NCBI GenBank assembly: GCA_002914845.1
Contig: JXTC01000126.1
Span: forward strand, 683,762 to 747,761
DNA length: 64,000 nucleotides
Origin: Trema orientale
Lineage: Eukaryota > Streptophyta > Magnoliopsida > Rosales > Cannabaceae
Direction of reading: 5' to 3'
Part shown: piece by piece, positions 1 to 13,464 of the stretch
Layout of the letters: each line of letters begins with the position of its first letter
How positions within the stretch are numbered: position 1 is the stretch's first letter
Translations under genes and position numbers: made by a program
The notes under the pieces: model-generated
Told to the model about the DNA's origin: nothing
Database searches by the model: none
Seen by the model: the letters and a program-made list of their open reading frames with translations, nothing else

Positions 1-2338
1 GTATGACTAGTTTTCACCTTCTAAGCTAGGTTTCACCATTTTGGTCTACACTTGGGTGTATAGGATGGACCAGCAACGTGGTGAGTATGCTAAGGATGTT
101 TTAGAGCTGGACACATGGAAAGTAAGGTGCGAAATTCCCAAAATACCCCTTAGAACTTAAGTTATGCCATTTCTTAGTCATTAAGTATCATTTTTGGGAC
201 AAAATCTGGTCATTCACTTCTCCTTTCTCTCCAGCCACGACCTGAAACTCTCCCACCCATTTTTAGACTTCTCTCAGGTCCCCTTATCCATATCCAAGAG
301 TTTTCAAGTAGTAGAACTCAATTTGGAGCTCTAGAAAGCAAGATAGATCCAAACTTGTCAAGGTAACTCAACTAGTTCTTTTTCCTAGGTTTTGTTTTCC
401 TATTTCAATTCTCCACTTGATACTACTTAAATAATGATTCCTCTAGATCCTATTGAGTCCTAAGATCAATTTTAAAGCCTTGGAAATCAGTTTTGTGGAA
501 GTAGAAGGCAAGAGTTTCAATAAAGGTTCAAACTAGTCAAGGTGAGCTTTTTGTGGAATTTAGAATTAGTAACTTATTTCTATTGCTTTAGCTCTTAAAT
601 CAAAGCTTTTATTTGATGAATAAAGATCCTAGAAAACCTTATTTATGGCTGGAAATAAAGAATTTAAGTGGAGGATTAAAGTTAGACTTAAAGCCCTAAA
701 GTATGCTAGTTATAGATTTAAGTATTTTTATGTGTGGTAGATTATATTTTTCTGTTTGTAATCTGATTTTCTAAACTTGGAGTGTATATTTTATGGATCC
801 TATTATTTATTACACTTATTTGGTGGCTGGTTCTGTTGAGATACAAGTATAAAAGTGGTTTTAAACTTGTTTAAACCGAAAAAGAGTTCAAGTGCACTTA
901 GATCGTTCTAAGTAATCCTCTTTGATGTGTATATGTGGGAATTGGATTGTTAATTAATATTGCAGGTTTAAAACCATGATTTTAATCATGTGGGAATGTC
1001 CTTGAAATAGGGAAAGTGCTGTCCAAATATTTTTAAAATGAAATGGCACCATTTAGAGGCAATTGGACTAGTTTTACAAGATTATGTGCCATTTTGGATT
1101 ATTTTTGTGCTAATGAACTAGTATTCATATTTTAATACTTTTGAACAGTTTTTCAATGCTAGTTATTGACTATCAAGTACCTTAAGTGATTTATACATTT
1201 CCGAGTTATTTTAAGATCAAGTTTCCTAAATTGGTGAAAGTTCTGATTTCGGTCTTGTTCAAGTATCTTGATGCATTCTTTTGACAAAATGTGCATCTAG
1301 AATAACAGTAATTTATGACAGGTGATTAGCCCACCAATATCTAGAGGATATTAACCCTTTCCACTAATAATTTCTATTCATGACACGAGATAAGTAAAGA
1401 CTTACAACTGCATCACAAGAAATACACGGAAGATGTCATTATGTGAAACTTATTTATTCTTGAAAGTTATAACATGGCATGTACATGGCACGTCTTACAT
1501 GCAAATTGAGAATTTTATTACAAGGTATTTGAAAGTAAGTACTATTGTACCAATTTTATAAGATAAGTTTTAAGTACAATTGCTAGTCTGTCAGAGCTGG
1601 GTAGGTAAGTCTGTTGATGCAGACTCTCCTGTTGAAGCGGGACTTGCGGATCTTATAATGTGTCTCGTTGAAGTGGGACAATATTAGCGCGGTGTGGGAT
1701 GCTCCTTTGATGAGGGAAGGAGTTTTCAAAAACCTCACACAACGGTCGTACCTTATGTTACTCTTGGCCAGAGTTTCTGCCCGATGTTATCACGGCCTAT
1801 CGACTTACAGGACTAGCAGTGTGCTAAGGGGCCCAACTATGAATGTTTTTAAAGAAAATGCATGGATTCAAATATTTAAGAAAGAAAAGTGTACAATGAG
1901 AACTTGATGAGATTTTACAGCATAAATAAGCATGCATAGTTTTTACTTACTGAGCCTTAGCTCATTTTAGTCTTGTGATGCAGATGAGGAGGCACATTTT
2001 GGTACTGACTAGCTGGTTGCCTGGCTTGCCTTTTGTCACCGTGATCATACAGATGTGGACGAGCTTGACCTGTGGGCGATATTTTTGTTGGTTTCAGATA
2101 TTTTGGTATAATGTAAATACTACCACCAATGGCAAAATAGACTGGTGAAAACTTCTTTTGATAGTACATTTTGTAAAGACACTTTTAACAAGAAATTCCA
2201 TACAGTTACTTTGTTTAAAGGTTTTAGAGAGTTCAAATTTGCCCACTTTTTTATAAAACTAAAGATAATGTTTAAGAAAGAATAACACTTCCTAGTTTGG
2301 CTGTATATGACAATATGGTTAAACTAGGAGGCGTTACA
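1..2338 (+). mobile_element. Ty3/gypsy-like LTR, cut by window edge
   Basis: This is long non-coding sequence with the texture of a gypsy LTR: two similar 'caaact(t/a)gtcaaggt' leader-like blocks near 350-545 and a stretch around 1600-2110 like the 3' part of plant gypsy LTRs. It ends in GCGTTACA at 2338, a plausible LTR 3' end (TG..CA class). The 5' end lies outside the window or cannot be recognised. No gag or pol homology is visible. It abuts a reversed copia LTR fragment exactly at 2338/2339, consistent with insertion into that copia LTR. The family is not certain. Confidence 0.45.
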
Positions 2339-3129
2339 AATATCCCTCTAACACATATTTATCTTTAAGTTACCATTTTTCTATCAAGGAATAATGTAAT
2401 CGATAATTTTATTCTTAATGGTCATTTAGACAAAATTATCAACCAATTTACAAAGTGAATACTAAGATCTTAGATTTAATTATTCTATGAATCCTGAAAG
2501 ACCCTAAAGTAGTATTAATGTATAGTGTCCTTAAATAGTTAGTGTTCCCGTCAATTCATAAATCGTAACCTCCAATATGTCAGAGTTTGCCTCGAATTTC
2601 ACAAAGGCCAGTCTTTAACAAATCAAAAAGTTACAACCCATAAAAGCAAGTCCAGTCAAATATCAAGGATTAAGATCTAAATGATAAGAGCTAGTTTGTG
2701 GTAATTCTAAGAATAGAGTTATGATACTCTAATTCTTTATATTACCTGGTCCAGTTCAATACACATAACTTATTTATATTGTATTAGTGTTTCTATCAGA
2801 AGTCAAATACTTTAATAATTTGAGACATATCATTCCTGTTGAGATAGACAAATACTACAACCTATAGTAAATGAAGTATTCTATCTTTATTTACATATTG
2901 TGAACTAGTTAATTTAGACTTAGATAAAGAAACAAGTCTCTCCATAATTAACACTTAATCGTGTTTGTTTCTTTATACACAAATAAAGTCATGGAATCTT
3001 TTTCAAATAAATAAACTATTCAACTGAGACAATTTAATCTAGCAAATATCATAATTGTATATAAGAGAAAGTTGCTTACAGTAAAATAGTAAAATTAGAA
3101 ATCTGCTCTTTAGGGAAAATAACCTAATA
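2339..3129 (-). mobile_element. Ty1/copia LTR fragment, reversed
   Basis: Read on the minus strand, this matches the first ~790 bp of the copia solo LTR at 9333-11135 with scattered differences (shared blocks: the region around the 'tctatcagaagtcaa' motif, 'gagatagacaaatactacaacc', 'tcatggaatctttttc'; the reverse complements occur at 9370-10130). The LTR 5' terminus lies at 3123-3129 (CCTAATA, a decayed CCAACA). The other end is lost at 2338, where the gypsy-like LTR joins. It is therefore a truncated LTR, not a gene. Confidence 0.7.
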
Positions 3130-3149
3130 GGAATAATGTCATAAAATAC

Positions 3150-5103
3150 TCACTAAATAAAGATTTTGACTTTGCTTGGAATTTTTAAATTCCATAATAG
3201 TTTCCACCATTTAGAGAGATGAAAACTATCTTAAGAAGAAGCATCACCCCGATTTTTCATAATAGTCTTATAACCAGATTTCACTGAGTATACACCATTT
3301 TTATTATAATGCCAAACTAAAGCATCTCTCAAGTTATTGTAACTAATTGGGATTTCAAGAGTTAAATCATAATCTACGAGCCAAAAAATTTTAGTAACTT
3401 TGGTAGTATCTCAGCCACCAAATGGAGAAAGAAGGTTGAGACTAGCAGATTCTCATGAGCTTCAGAAGGAGTGGTGATAGCTTGAAACAGACTGGTCTTG
3501 GCAACCAAGGATTAAGAAAAGCAAAAGGGAACCATTTCCCACTTGCCAACGACAACTAATTTTCAATACCTCACTTCTCCACAAAATACTCTGCCAAAAC
3601 GCGCTGCTACCAGCCCTTGGACAGGCTTCTAGAAAAAGAGAGTGCTCATGATATTTATCTTTTAGCAAACGACAAACAATGGAATTAGGATTAAAAACCA
3701 GCCGCCAGGCTTGTTTAGCAAGAAGTGTTTGATTAAAGATGATCAAGTCCCCGAATCCCATACCACCTTCCATTTTTCCTTTGCAAAGTTTTTCCCATCG
3801 CCACCAGTGCATTCATTTTTCTGTATGTATATCACCCCACCGGAAATGATCCACTGAAGCCTGAAGCTCATGGCACAAAGAAAATGGAAGCTTGCGTAAA
3901 TGCTCATAGAATATGTAGGAATGGACTGAGCCACTGCTTTAATTAGTACTTCCTTGCCCCCATCGGAGAATAACTTATCCTTACAAGTATTCAACTTTTC
4001 TGCAACCCTTGTTTGATTAAATGAAAAGCAACAGATTTATTCCTCCCCATAAAGGTTGGTAAGCTAAGATATGTGTCATGTGGTAGAGCTAAATCCAAAC
4101 TAGGGGCCTGCTGAATAATTTCCCGAATACCTGAACTCACATTAGGACTGAAGGTAAGAGCAGATTTCTGGAAATTAATAGATTGACTCGACGCCTCTTC
4201 ATATATGACCCAAATGTCCTTGATGGCCAATCAAATCAGCTCTACAGAATAGGAGGCTATCATCAGCGAAAAAAAAGGTGGGATATTTTTGGTCTATTCT
4301 TAGAACAAGAGAAACCTGTGATTAGTATTTCTCTCTCTACATACTGAAAACTAGAGAAAAGACCTTCAACACACAGAAGGAAGAGATATGGAGAGAGTGG
4401 GCAATATTGATGCAATATTTTTGGGGGAAGAACACGACCATAAGATTTACCATTCACCATAAAAGCAAATTTTGAAGTGGATATACAATCCATAACAACC
4501 AGAATCTAATGATCTCGGATCCCAATTTCCTGAGCATATACTCCACAAAGTACCACTCAACCCAATCGTATGCTTTACATATATCCAATTTAAGAGCTAT
4601 CTAACTCTTCTTACCGCTCGTTTTCTTTCTAAATGAGTGCATGGCTTCATAAGCAATACTAATATTGTTCATGATAAGGTACTTTATGATTCATCAATAA
4701 TGGAAGGTAGAACAATTTTAAGCCAGTTAGTAATGGCCTCAGTGACAATTTTATAAATGGTGTTACAAAGGCTGATAGGGCAATAATCAGCTACCTTCCT
4801 CGTGGTTTTAACTTCATCAGGACAATGTTCGTGTCATTGAAATTACTAACAGATTATTCTCCCTTCAAAATGCTTTGGCAACTCTAACAACCAAATCTCC
4901 AACAATTCCCCAATACTTCTGGTAAAAAAATAGCATGAAATCCATCGGGGTCTAGAGATTTAGTGGGACCCATAGTAAGCACTGTATTTTTTTTAATTTC
5001 ATCACAAGAATAAGGAGCTTGAAAAACTCGCTCATTTCAGTAGAGGCTCTACTGGTTACATGAGAAGTTATTTTGTTCTTTCTAGCCCATGAAAGGTTGC
5101 TAA
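3150..5103 (-). pseudogene. LINE (L1-type) 3' part: reverse transcriptase and zinc-binding region, broken
   Basis: Minus-strand reading gives a decayed plant non-LTR retrotransposon ORF2. In order: an N-terminal RT region with a 'PDGFHA' motif near 4940; a 'CPLSPYLFLLC' motif within 4263-4493; the catalytic FADD motif at 4259-4270; the 'GGKEVLIKAVAQSIPTY' region within 3743-3994; the 'WEKLCK..GGMGFGD' region within 3462-3812; and the start of the RT-linked zinc-binding domain (a 'VWHYNKNG.YSVKSGY' block near 3280-3330). Frameshifts and stops separate these blocks. Coding similarity stops near 3150 beside the copia fragment, so the LINE 3' end and poly(A) are missing. The upstream half of the same LINE lies at 15763-16125 and 27125-29860, displaced by elements A and B. 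Confidence 0.85.
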
Positions 5104-7401
5104 TGTAAAAACCCTTAAATTTTGTGAGGGTATTTTGGTCTTTTGACCATCTAAAAAAATATATATATAAAAATTAAAAAAAAATAAAATAAAATATATT
5201 TGAAATTTGAATTTCGGATTGTACTGTGAAAAATTTCGAATTAGGGACTAATTTGCAAAACAGAAGGGCATGAATGAAGAGATTTTTGGGTGAAGGATTT
5301 AAGAGCAAAATGTTTTTGTCCATTTAAGCTTGGACTCGTGGCCAAGTCATTAACCCTCAGCTCACTCTCTCTCTTTCCTCCCGATCTCTCTATCTCTCTC
5401 TGCCCGATTTTCCGCCAAAACGCCGATTTCTGGCCTTCCTCCGACGAAACCCTTCCCGACATTGTTGGAGGCTGCAACTGGTCGGGGTCGAAAGCTAGGA
5501 GCCAGACGAAGCTTTCGCCGCCAGTTTCACCGCCTGACGACGTCTCGCTCGCCGCTGGTGACGCCTAGATACCGAAACTGATTTTCTGACGCCGGCGAAG
5601 ATTTTGACAACGTTTCGTCGTGAAATCGGTCCCGTTCAATTCGTCTCGTCACGATCTTCAGCATGGTATATATAGCTTGACTCAATATTGCCCTGATTGA
5701 ATTTTGCCATTTTTGTCAATTTTGAGTTAATTTAGTTTTATATTTAAATTTTACAATCCGACCGTTAGATCGTAAAACAAACCTCATATTTGTGATCTAC
5801 TCGTGAAAATAAGAATTTTGATAAATATATTGCCTATATTTGGTGTTGGGCTCGAAAAGCTAAATCGAATGGCCTAGACCGTCTCAATTTGCGTGCCGTG
5901 GGGCCCGCACCTAAATTGGACGAATTACATGTCTAACCTAGGGTTTTTGGGTGTTCTAAATCCAGCGGTGAAGTCCGCTTCATGATCTGATGCTCCGATT
6001 GAAAAATCAAGTTTTCAAACCCATTGATCAAAAGGTTCGAAAACGACACCCGGACCTCCAAACAACACCAAACTTTCTCCATAGCCCTGTAACGCTATTT
6101 GGACACTCGATTGAGGTAGGGATTCGATTACTTGATTCAAAAATCAGTTTAATTTATAAACTTACATATTTTTGATAAATATGGAATTTTGTGAAATTGT
6201 TTATAAAAATTGTGTTTATATCTGTTTTGGACATGATTTGAGATATAAACTGCCTGGGAGACACGTCACACTGGTTGGCATGTCATTTGTACTGTTTAGG
6301 ACTGTTTTATGCAGGAAATTGGATTTTGATCAAAAACGACCGTTATAATGTCGAAATTTTTAGAAAATCCAAAATGACTTGAGAACTCAGTTTTGAGGAA
6401 TAAATGTTGTTTGATTAAAGATAACTGTATCGTTATTTTGTGATTTTGTGGAAATGGTACATATTCTTATTCTGTCATTCATATAGCATATGCATACACT
6501 CACACACTGACGCGGCCGTCGGACTGACGACACCCACATAGGGTGATCGGACTGACGACACCCATTTAGAGTGATTGGACTGACGACGCCCATATAGGGT
6601 GATCGGACTGACGAGTGATCCATTAGGACACTTCAGACATCATAATTGCATACATAGTTATATGTTGGCTTGAATAGATATGTGCTGGTTTTGATGGACG
6701 TTTTATAATAGTTTTGGAATGTTTGAAACTATTGGACTGTGATTTCCACTTGAGTTTTATAAACTGTTTTGAGTGGACTACTAACCATGCAGGACCTTCA
6801 ACGTGAGTATATTCTTATATATAAAAACTTGTAATCGAATTTCTACTGGGCATTCATGTGCTCACCCTCCCTACCTTCTCCCACTTTCAGGTGATTTATT
6901 TTTGGGGTTATTGTCTGGGTGGCTTGACAAGCTTGTTTGGCATATGTATGTCGTTTCCCACATCTCTGATTGTTGGTTCCTATTCAATTTCATTTCTTCC
7001 TTTCCTTGTCAAATTTTATTTAGCCAATAATAGTGTATTTATTAAGTAGATGTATGAGGATAATTTTGGCATTAAATTGAGTACTTAGAAATACAAACGA
7101 TTTTATGTAAATTATTTAGACATTGGGCCTGAGGTTTAAAATTGAACGCTTTATTAACATTCATGATTTAGTAAAAGTTTCCAAACTAATTATTTATAAT
7201 TTCTCTCAATTTTTAAATGTAAATTTTCTTGAGAAATTAAAGGAAATGGAAAGTTTCATGATTTTGTAATTTACTCACTTTTGAGGACTAAAACCTAAAA
7301 TTTCAAGTACTCGATTTTCTAGAATTTTGGAAAATCACTATTTACCACTATTTCAACGTAAAATTACTAAAAGTCACGGCCTTGGATTTTCGGTCGTGAC
7401 A
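5104..7401 (+). repeat. Element A 5' LTR
   Basis: The LTR begins TGTAAAAACCC and ends CGGTCGTGACA. It contains a GC-rich stretch at about 5390-5580 preceded by a CT-rich tract, a 28-bp minisatellite at 6520-6615, and a stretch near 6788-6810 ('caggaccttcaacgtgagta') shared with the LTRs of element B. Open frames in the GC-rich part run on both strands and look like composition artefacts rather than genes. Confidence 0.9.
6520..6615. repeat. 28-bp LTR minisatellite, copy 1
   Basis: There are three full units of 28 bp at 6520, 6548 and 6576, plus a partial fourth. The consensus begins 'cggactgacgac' and ends 'cccatatagggtgat', with one to several substitutions between units. Homologous arrays occur in the other three gypsy LTRs of the window. 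Confidence 0.9.
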
Positions 7402-7406
7402 ATTTT

Positions 7407-7418
7407 AGTATCAGAGCC
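7407..7418 (+). other. Primer binding site of element A
   Basis: AGTATCAGAGCC starts five bases after the LTR end. It resembles the TGGTATCAGAGC site used by many plant LTR elements, which is complementary to the 3' end of initiator tRNA-Met; the first bases have diverged. Confidence 0.7.
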
Positions 7419-9327
7419 TTAGGCTTCAGATCCGTCTGGGATCTTGCCTGTGATATTTTGGTGTTTGAAAAGGGTTTTGGAGAAATATTTGATAAATACC
7501 TCATACATCACTTAGGAAATTAGCTAAATAGATTGTCTTTGTTCTGATTCATTCTGAACGCTTCGTTTACCTCCCTAAAAGTGGAACTCTGGTATCCTTG
7601 GGAAGGTTATAGCTCTGAAATTGTAGTCTCAGAAGTGTCGGAGATGACACGAGACTAGTGAATTCTACTCCTGCCAAAGTTCCTTAATTCAAATGGACAT
7701 TCACTCCTGTACTCCTATGTCTATTACTATGATAGGCTATATGAACCACGTAGGTTCTAAGATAGCTGCAGTGTCTTGTGTCTTGATTGGCATGACTTGA
7801 CATTATTTGTGCTTGTGGGATTGTGATTTAAATTTCTTAGAAATTGTTTCTGTGTAATTACTCAGTTTAAATGTTTTGTAAATCGTTTCCATGGTCTTAT
7901 ATCATGCATTAATAGAACTTTTGGATGGTCAAGATATATTAATTTTCATTCATGGATTGATTTAATAATATAAACTTGGTAAAAAAAAATATTCTTTTCC
8001 AGTCTTACCAAGTTTAATTTTTATAAGAAAATTCTTGAATTAGTGGAATCTAGTTGGATTAATAAGTTGGTGATTAATGTTTATGCTGAGAAGTTCCAAA
8101 TTGATAATATCTTTTTGTATGAGATATTGCTTGTGGATTGACAAATTGGTATGATACGTAATGTTTGCTTGAATGTTGCATTGCATTAGTTGCCAAATTT
8201 ATTTATGTGGTCCTAAAATGTAGACATTTTTGTAAAATTAAAATTTGATTAGACATAAGCTTAAGTATTTGGTCTTGAAAGTTTGGGAAAATTTCAAGTT
8301 AATAAAAAAAAAATAGTTTTGAGAGTTTGGAAAATTCTCATTTGATAATTTTGGTCTTGAATGAGTTAGACATTTTGCATTTGACCAGTAAATCATCTTT
8401 GTTTTCAAAAGAATCATATACATTTTAATTGTGAGTAATGGTTAAGTGTATGTGAATATGTGATTCATATTTTTCAAGAATTGTATCTTTAATAAAAAAA
8501 AGTATTAGTACCACTTTGAGTTTGAGGTTTGTAAAATTGCCAGCACTATAAAATTTGAATAATTTCTTTTCTTAAAACCGATTGTGATACTAGTAAGATC
8601 TTATTGCACAGTTAGTGGTATTGAATTGAAAATAAAAATTCTTTTTATCAAGTAAATTTTCTATGAACTTAAGGTTCCGAATAATTGTCTAGTTTTAAAA
8701 TTGGGTAGATATTCTTGCTAGACATTCTCCAACTTTTACTTGTCGCTTGATTTTAAATTTAAAGGAAAGCTTTGAAAAATAAATTTACAAATTGACTTGG
8801 AATTAAACATAAAATGTTTATGGAAAATATATATATGTGTGGAAACTTTGGACAACAAAGTTGACTTTTTGGAAAATCTTTGATGCAATTTAATGTGGTA
8901 TACATGTAAATTCTTGGAAGTTTGTACATATATTTCTGAAAATCAAATGTGTAATATCTTAATATAAGAATTTTGATAAGTAAAATTAGTTTTGCTAGCA
9001 TATATGAATCCTTGTATAAATGGATAATTTTCATATTTTGAAAACTTAGTTTAGAAATTTTGTGAAATTTTGTCATTGTGAGTTTATGTGTCTTGTTGTT
9101 GGGTACATTTATTCTTCCAAACTTTGCTATTGTGTATGTGACTTGCTTATAAAAATTGAAGTGTACATGATGTTATTGTTCATTGGATTGTTAAAATCCT
9201 TGGTATACCATAAATGTCTTGTTTATTGGGTAAGTGAGTTAAGTGGAATTAACTTTGCATTATCTGTCTCAATTGGATAATTGAGCACTTGTGTGGTTAA
9301 ATTGATTTGATATCCTGAGTGTTAGGA
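7419..9327 (+). other. Element A internal region, left part: no coding homology
   Basis: This is AT-rich DNA between the primer binding site and the nested solo LTR. Short open frames occur on both strands (8759-9076 minus, 9062-9280 plus), but they lack domain motifs and are interrupted or overlapping. I see no zinc knuckle, DTG, YVDD/FVDD-like or HHCC motif. It is treated as non-coding LARD interior. Confidence 0.7.
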
Positions 9328-9332
9328 ACTCC

Positions 9333-11135
9333 TGTTGGGATATTTGTCCTAAAAAGCATATTTCTAATTACACCCTTTGAGTATAAACAACTTTCTCTTA
9401 TATGCAATTATGATATTTGCTAGATTAAACTATCTTAGTTGTATAGTTTATTTATCTGAAAAAGATTCCATGACTTTGTTTGTGTATAAAGAAACAAACA
9501 TGATTAAGTGTTAATTATGGGGAGACTTGTTTCTTTATCTAAGTCTAAATGAATTAGATCACAATCTGTAAATAAAGATGGAATACTTTATTTACTATAG
9601 GTTGTAGTATTTGTCTATCTCAACGGGAATGATGTGTCTCAAATCATTGAAGTATATGACTTCTGATAGAAACACTAGTACAACATAAATAATTTATGTG
9701 TATTGAACTGGACCAGGCAATATAAAGAATTGAAGTGCCGTAACTCAATTCTTTTATTACCACAAACTAGCTCTTAGCATATAGATCTTAATCCTTGATA
9801 TTTGATTGGACTTGCTTTCATGGATTGTAGCCTTTTGATTTGTTAAAAGACTAGCCTCTATGAAATTAGAGGTGAACTCTGGCATATTGGAGGTTATGGT
9901 TTATGAATTGATGGGAACACCAAATAGTTCAGGACACTATACATTAATGCCACTTTAGGTTCTTTCAAAATTCATGGAATAATTAAATCTAAGATCTTAG
10001 TATTCACTTTGTGAATTGGTTGATAATTTTGTCTAAATGGCCATTGAGAACAAAATTATCGACAATATTATTCCTTGATAGAAAGATGGTAACTTAAAGG
10101 TAAATAGGTGTTGGAGGGGTATTACAGTAATTTCACCTATCCAACTACGGCATTGTATAGGGATTCTATATGTGGTATAGAATATGCTAGATGGATCGAT
10201 TGATCAAGGCTAGTCGATTAAATATCTTTAAAAGGCATGACATTTAATCTAAGAGTGCAGTATTGGGCCTTTAGTGGAGTGTCCCCTTTACTAATAATAT
10301 TTATATAAATACCATAATAAGAGTTATTATGTATTTATCATATTATTGGAGCTTAGATTATTTGGATCCATTGGGTCCCTTGTCTAACTTAATAAAGCTC
10401 ATTAATTGGTTGATGGTATTCGTGAAATTAGTTTCATGAAACTGTGTAAAATAATGATTTTACACAGAAGTTGGTATTTTTATAAATAAGTTTCATGGGT
10501 TGGACATATTTATAAAAATACACTTAAAGCCCAAATTGGAGAACAAGCCCAATCCTAGTTGGACTAGAGTTAGCAGTTTTTGGCCTCATATATATAAGAT
10601 ACATGAGAGAAAAAACTGCACAGAAACACAGAGTGTGCTACACGCCTAAAGCAAGGGAGAGAGAGAGGAATTTCGGCCAAGGGCTGAAGAGAGAGGAAAG
10701 AAAAAGTTTCCTACCATCTCATCGTCTCATCTCACGTCCCGGTGTTCCAAAAGATCAAGAAGGCTTTCTTGATCGTTCTCCAACGAAGGATTAAACTTGG
10801 TGCCCACTCACCTCGTCAACCAAGAGCAAGAGGATAGGCAAGAAGATCTAGGGTTGGAGGTTTGATCACCATCAACAAGGAGATCAAGGAGGAGCACGCT
10901 ACAAGAGGTAAATCCTAATCCCATCTCTAGGATTTTTGCATCTAGATTTGATTTATGTTATACATGATCCTGTATATGATATATGCATGTAATATGGTTA
11001 TGAAAATTGTTTTCATGTAAAAATTTTAAAACCTAAATCCGCTAATTATTCCGCTGCATTCATGATGTAATCATGTGTTTTTCCATAATTTGCATGCATA
11101 TATGTTATTGCCCTAAGTGTTAGGCAATTCCAGCA
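9333..11135 (+). mobile_element. Ty1/copia solo LTR nested in element A
   Basis: It begins TGTTGGGATATT, ends CCAGCA, and has a perfect 5-bp target duplication ACTCC at 9328-9332 and 11136-11140. A TATA-like stretch (catatatataagat, near 10587-10600) precedes a GA-rich leader-like region at 10610-10910, and 'ccgctaattattccgctgc' near 11040 is typical of the R/U5 part of copia LTRs. No internal region remains, so this is the product of LTR-LTR recombination. The 63-codon open frame at 10603-10794 lies in the leader-like region and is not a gene. Confidence 0.9.
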
Positions 11136-11140
11136 ACTCC

Positions 11141-13447
11141 TAGTATAAAGAGCTTGGGATGACATTTTATTTAAGTCTTCGGATAAAAATATTTTGGTTT
11201 TGAATACCTAAGCCCTGAAAAGACTTAGGTGGTGCATGATGATACATGTCATTTTATCTAAAATTAAAATTTGAACTATTTGATACATGAAACTTGGATT
11301 TTCAAATAGATAAGGGTTATGGATTGATATACTTGATTTAGCGTTGGGTAAAATTTTGAGTATGCATATTAATGAGTGATATTTTCCTTACATGAATTGA
11401 ACTTTTTAAACTCATGGAGTTGTGCATATTATAAATTAGTTGGCTACACGAAAAGATTACTTTCTATAATACATGTTTTACAATTTGTCTGAGGTTAAAA
11501 TATATATATATATATTTACACTTGACACACTCTATTATTTTTTAAAATGCTTTATAGGTTCTTCCTATTGTTAAAATGTCTTATAAAAATCGTTTGAATA
11601 AAATTAATATAATTTGGTGACTCTAAAGTTGTAAAACCTAAAGAAAGCCTCACTAAAGTATTATCAAAAGTTTTTTTTTCCCCATTGATGAAGAACAATG
11701 AGAAATTATTTGCATAATGAGATTTGCCAATAAAAAGAAAATACGCTTTTAGAATCTATTGAAGATGTGTTCGAAAACTTTGGAAAAGATTTGAAATTTT
11801 GAGAAGATTTCTATTATGTTAAACTAGGATTTAAAAGAAGTTGACATGTTTTAAGTACTTAATAGTTTAATTAATAAACTATATATCAAGCGTAAAAACT
11901 TCTTCTTATCGTACTTACATAGCATAGTAAGTGGAATTGGTGTGTTAGGCACAAAATTGATTGATCAATGATGATAAGATTCAATCTTATCGGTGTATTC
12001 CCTCTTGGTATTAATGAGTAAGTACTACTTGTGGTACTTTGTTTGTGCTGACTTTTGGGAATTATTGGAGACTCTTGTTATAATCTGTTGTGGATTAGAG
12101 TCATCATTGAGTTCGTTGGTACTGAGTTCGTTGGTACTGAGTTCAGTTTGTAACTCATTACTTAATTTGAGATAGATCCAAGCATCATTATAATAGTATA
12201 ATTGATGGCATAGGGATCAGTTCACTCATGAGTCTATATTGAGAGTTATTGAGCTCTTGCTATTATATTTTAAAAAGGAATACTTAAAGTTCAAGTTTGG
12301 TTTACCTATGGCCAAGGTGAGACCTTATTGTGAACTAGTGTAGTACTCCTATATGCCTCTAGTTTTGTGTCGCATGTTTTCAAAAATATTTTCAAAAAAT
12401 TATTTATGATTTTAAAACAAAATGAGGTTAAATAGGAGACAGGTGTCGCTGCAGAGACAACCTATTCTATTGGAACTTTATTTCTAGGGCATTATAGTGT
12501 TGATAACAGTTGTATTTGCGTATTAGGTATTGAGTCATTTCTATATGACTTCCTTTTGTACCAAAGACTTAGAGAGTCTTTGGAGGTAGTTGATGAATTG
12601 GGAATTGTTATTATAATCCTATGTTGAGCAAAGAGACTTATAGAGTCACTAGATTTATTTATGGTATGAGTTAATACCCTGTGGTATTACCTTGGATAAG
12701 AGACTTAAGAAGACTTTGGATAGTATTTGTCATGTGGATGCTTGCATTTTATATGCTCGGTCTGTTGTGGTTCTATTGGCAATTGTTGTACCAAGTGCTT
12801 CTATGTTGGAGATTTCTGATCATAATGATTCTAGCCTTACCTTTGACTAGAAAAGTCTTGCGTACATGATCGTTACTCGCTCGTTATGAGGAACAGTGAA
12901 TGACTTATGTCATTGTACTTTTGTTGTCATTTTTGACCTCTAAACTCGTCTATCTTGTGTGTGGTGTAACACAAGTATGATTGTTTTCCACTCGAGACCT
13001 TGTTGAGTACTATCCTGTGTGGATGAGAATTTTATTCGAGTCTTTGGACTCAATGATTAATTAGGACCAAGCTTAACTGTTGACAAATGGAATTGTCACT
13101 GTGTGTTATTGATCTGGTGTGATCTAGGGACGGTATTGTACATACCTGACATTTGATCTGCTATACTGTATTGGTGCCTAACAATCATTGTCCTGATTAT
13201 AGGAATCCTGTGTTTTTGACTTTAGTCCTGATTAACGTTACTGTTTCATTAGGGGTCATCGATTCATAACACGTGTGTCAATGCCTCATGCCTATGAGTG
13301 AGTCATCTCGCGATTCCATATCTACTTGTGTACATCCTTATCACATACCTTTGTGTGGCATTGGTATGTGGTTCACTCTCCTTTTGGCTATTACCCCTTG
13401 TTGTTTTACTCGTATCCCTATCGTGTTTGAATTTCGGGATGAAATTC
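11141..13447 (+). other. Element A internal region, right part: no coding homology
   Basis: This non-coding sequence runs up to the purine tract. It includes a short tandem of a 16-bp unit ('gttcgttggtactgag', near 12110-12145) and several small frames without motifs (11993-12175, 12681-12869, 13273-13506). It ends with 'aatttcgggatgaaattc', the conserved sequence seen just before the PPT in both elements A and B. Confidence 0.7.
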
Positions 13448-13464
13448 TTTTAAGGGGGGAAGGA
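13448..13464 (+). other. Polypurine tract of element A
   Basis: TTTTAAGGGGGGAAGGA lies directly before the 3' LTR (TGTAAA at 13465). The same position in element B reads AAGGAGAGAAGGA, which supports shared priming signals. Confidence 0.85.

Noticed and set aside
6520..6615. CRISPR-like array of short direct repeats
   Set aside because: Units are contiguous 28-mers with no unique spacers, in LTRs of a plant retrotransposon; this is a minisatellite.
10603..10794. 63-codon frame
   Set aside because: Lies in the leader-like part of a copia solo LTR; charged low-complexity sequence without a domain.
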